Shown piece by piece: positions 1 to 3,200 of a DNA stretch of 6,189 bases. The translations under genes and the position numbers were made by a program. The stretch covers positions 1 through 6,189 of the forward strand of contig DLXL01000206.1 in the NCBI GenBank assembly GCA_003448025.1, read 5' to 3'. Positions within the stretch are counted from its first letter, which is position 1. Each line of letters starts with the position of its first letter. Below the pieces are notes generated by a model. It ran no database searches and was not told the DNA's origin. It saw nothing but the letters and a program-made list of their open reading frames with translations. Source of the DNA: Saprospirales bacterium (lineage in GTDB: Bacteria > Bacteroidota > Bacteroidia > Chitinophagales > Saprospiraceae).

Positions 1-233
1 CGTCTCTGCGCCTCTGCGGTAAAACCACTTTCCAGAAACCATCTTTCCTTTTTCAACCACAAATCCCGGTACTTACCCATCCTTTTTGGTAGAACTCGCG
101 TCATCTGTCATACACAGGCAGCGAATAGAAGGCAACTAGGCGTCATTTAACCAAATTGGCGCATATGGTTGCCAGTATGCTGCTTACTTTGGTGGCTGGA
201 ATCCAGCTTCTACACAACTACACTACCTTTAGG
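1..233. other. Upstream non-coding region, 5' flank of the large gene
   Basis: No coding region is supported here. The frame of the downstream gene is closed by a TAG at 126-128, so the gene cannot extend further upstream than that. The first 20 bases are a short tandem repeat (separate entry). Bacteroidota promoters have a TAnnTTTG -7 box and a TTG/TTTG -33 box. The nearest matches are TATGGTTG at 164-171 and TACTTTGG at 185-192, each with one mismatch, and neither has a well-spaced -33 element, so no promoter is called. TACCTTTA at 224-231 also resembles a -7 box but abuts the start codon. There is no convincing terminator hairpin from an upstream gene. Confidence 0.6.
4..19. repeat. Tandem CTCTGCG(C/G) octamer repeat, two copies
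   Basis: CTCTGCGC (4-11) is followed directly by CTCTGCGG (12-19). The preceding CGT at 1-3 could be the tail of another unit cut by the window edge. From memory, runs of this CTCTGCG type occur as dispersed intergenic sequence in several bacterial phyla, but this was not checked. It lies over 200 bases from the start codon and shows no open reading frame. The two visible units are too few to say whether it is a larger array. Confidence 0.55.
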
Positions 234-290
234 ATGAAACAATTTACCCTGATCTTTATCTTTTTGCTGTTTGTTTCGGGCATAATGGCT
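234..290 (+). other. Sec signal peptide (residues 1-19)
   Basis: The N-terminus is Met-Lys-Gln-Phe followed by a hydrophobic core rich in Leu, Ile and Phe (about residues 5-14), then Ser-Gly-Ile-Met-Ala and Gln20. Cleavage after Ala19 is expected; an Ala-Gln junction is very common in exported Bacteroidota proteins. There is no lipobox cysteine at the junction, so this is a type I rather than a lipoprotein signal. It fixes the start at 234 and implies passage through the periplasm before T9SS export. Confidence 0.9.
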
Positions 291-3200
291 CAAAATCTGG
301 TCATTTCTACGCAAAATCCGGATGGATTATATGTTTGCGGCAATGATCAGATCACCGTTACGCTGCAAAATGGTGCAGGCCCGGCAGCCACCAATCTGAA
401 AACTACCATCACTTTCCCTCCCGGTATTACGTATGTGCCGGGAACCGTGGCAGGCGCCACCCAGGATAATATTTCCAACCTGAATGCGCCCGTTTTTGCC
501 CTGGCCGATCTGGCAGGAGGTGGCTCAACAAGTTTCACCTTAAGTGTGTCGGCAGGCTGTGCGCTGGTAGATGCTATTAACAACCAGCAATTGTTTTCCA
601 ACACCATTGTGGCTACTTATGCAGGTGGGAGCAAGCAGGTTATCTCCAATTTGTACCCGGTAGAAACAGGCTTTGTCAATATCTCCAGTGTTTCTCCGCC
701 TACCACCACTGCAGTGAAAGGAGACGTGGTAATGCGGATGATCACCCTGAAAAATACCCGTACAGGCCCCATCCAATCGCTTCGATTAACGGATGCGCAC
801 TTTCCAGGCATTACCATTCAATTGCAGGGAGGTGTGAACCAGACAAACGTGCCTACGCTATTTAGCGCGGAGGTGCCGGGTAGTTTTTTTGCTTCTGTTG
901 GAAATGGCGATAATTTTCTGGATTTCAACGAAGAAATTACCCTGGTAGAAAAAGTAACCATCGAAGATTGTGGCATCCCAACGTTCACCAATCAATCCCT
1001 CATCGTGATCGGCTGGGGATGCAACAACAGCAGTTGCCAGCAGGATAGTGTGTACGCTTCCATTACCATTTTGCCTACTACAGAAAACCCAAGTCTGTCG
1101 TTTGTGCCCATATATGCGGCTCCGGTAAGTCAATGCGGCGCCATCCCCTCCACACAGGAAATTCTGATCATCAATAATGGTCAATTACCCGCTACCAATG
1201 TGCTGGTAAGCCCTTACACCCTGGATACCACCTTCCATGCCCTGGATCAAAATTCCTTCCAATGTAACAATGGTTCCGGCTTGCAACCTCTCGCGGCCCA
1301 GGCCTCTACGCCCACTACTTTGGGTTCATGCAATAACTCCAACTATTCCCTGGATGTAGTGGTAACCGTACCTGAAGTACTGCCAGGCGATACCGTGCGT
1401 TTGCAGTTCAATACCTATTACTGCGAGCCGGTTTGTGGTGGCCTGATTCCCCGAATGAAAGTGGCCTATAACTACTTCAAGGCTTGTCCGCCTAACGTGC
1501 CGGTAGGTTCGGTGTTTAATTTTTACCCGGACACCAATTTCCTGAAAGTGAGAGCAGGTACTATCTATAATCTGGAAAATTGCCTGCAGGACGGCGAAAC
1601 CTACTCCCTGAAATACTGGGTAAAATCCGGCCGGTTGATTCAGGACACCGGATACCTGCAAGTACAATTCAACCTGCCCCTGGGCTTTACCTGGGACCCC
1701 GACTGCCCCTTGAACCTGGATGGACAAACACCACTTGCCTCCGAAATCAATACCAATCCGGATGGATCGTCTGTAGTGCGTATGGTATTTGATCTTCCTT
1801 TTTCGCAGGATTCTGTGAGCGACGATATTTGTCTCACTTACAACTGTGAGATAGGGATGCCTTGCGAATCCGCAGTGCCCAATGTACCTCCGCGCGGACT
1901 CGATTACACGGTATACCCACCACCTTCGGATTGTGGCGGCTGTCAGCTCAAACTGTTTTCCTATTCCATGGTTTCGGTTACGCCGAATGATCCCATCAAC
2001 TGCGCCATTACCTATTGCGATGAATTTATTCTGGTGGTAGATGATGCCTGCGATCCCGGCGGCGGCGGTGGTGGTGGCGGCGGAATTGGTGGCGGCGGCG
2101 GCAGCCTGGTAGTGCTTGATTTCGACTCCTACCGTACCAATTACGGATTTGAAGACAATAATGACGACCGTAAGGCCGATAATTTCAATATAGCCAATGC
2201 TCCGGGTTTGCGTCGCGACCGTTTCCTGGTAGGCGATACCCTGCGTACGGAAATGCGGGCATTTGTGGCAGAAGGCGCGGTTACCAGCCTGAATTTCAGG
2301 TTGTTCCTGGAATCATGGACCAGCGATTTTGATACCCTCGACGGGGATTCCTATGATATTGGTGCAGGCAAAATACTTTTTGCCAATTATGATACCACCA
2401 GTTTTATCAGATCCCAACTGGTGATCAAAACAGCTTCCGGACAGCAGTATACCTGCCCGATAGATCTGCCCCAAATCCGTTCAGACCAACATATTATTCA
2501 GGTAGCAGAACCCAACATCCGTCCGCCACAGATCATTGATGTGGGTACCAACATGTTCCACCAGTTCGATCTGAATTTGGGTATGCTGAGCTGTTTGCCG
2601 CCGGGATTCGCGCTAGCTGAAGGCGATTCCGTGATTTTTACCGCCGATTTCAAGTTTGAGTTCAACTTTACACCCATGGGCAGCAATGCGCCCCCGCTCG
2701 TTAATTTCAGGAACTCCATTTGTGATACAGAAAAAACGTACTCCTGGCAACTGCAAGATTATTGCAGCGACAAAGCACTTGGCCAGTTTAGTGGCTACAT
2801 AGAAACAGTAAACCCCAATGCACATCGCATTGAGCCATGTGCCCAAAGCACGGAAGTGTCGCCATTCCAGTATAATATATTCATTGCCCGGGCCAATATG
2901 TTCCCGTTTGAGGTGCGGCAAATATCAACGGTAAATAAATACAGCTACTCATTACCCACCTCCGTAGCGCTGATCGATTCCAAGTTGAACTACCTGCGTT
3001 TGCAGGAAAATGTGCCCGTGTTCGGAGTTACCCCGCTCACACCCGGTTTTGGCGGAGATTCTCTTTCGCTTGATCTGACACCTTTTTTCTCGCAGCAGTT
3101 AGATGAAGGATATTCTTTCGAGCTTAGTACCCGTTTTGACACCACCTGCGGTTACAACGGTACCCAGTTCGGCAGAACCGTGCTGGGTATGGAATATGCC

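Noticed and set aside
74..91. TACC ... GGTA inverted repeat with a T-run as a terminator or operator
   Set aside because: The stem is only four base pairs with a ten-base loop, too weak to call. The T-run lies in the loop rather than after the stem.
164..192. Possible Bacteroidota -7 boxes TATGGTTG (164-171) and TACTTTGG (185-192)
   Set aside because: Each has one mismatch and no properly spaced -33 TTTG element. Such short matches are expected by chance.
156..233. Upstream starts TTG 156, ATG 165 and ATG 177 for the large gene
   Set aside because: They add 19-26 residues before a complete signal peptide whose own Met-Lys start is at 234. The extension would bury the signal, so 234 is preferred. 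A longer start is not strictly excluded by the sequence.
884..890. Seven-T run (and another at 3713-3719) as a phase-variable slippage site
   Set aside because: Both runs are short and the frame is intact through each. Nothing in the sequence indicates switching.
1326..1727. Minus-strand frame of 133 codons
   Set aside because: It is antisense to the N-terminal array and has no recognisable protein pattern. Other short frames on both strands within 234-6164 were dismissed for the same reason.
317..1766. Shared AATCCGGATGGAT string near 317 and 1754 as a DNA-level repeat
   Set aside because: Both copies encode Asn-Pro-Asp-Gly and the similarity ends immediately outside, so shared codon choice or chance is sufficient explanation.
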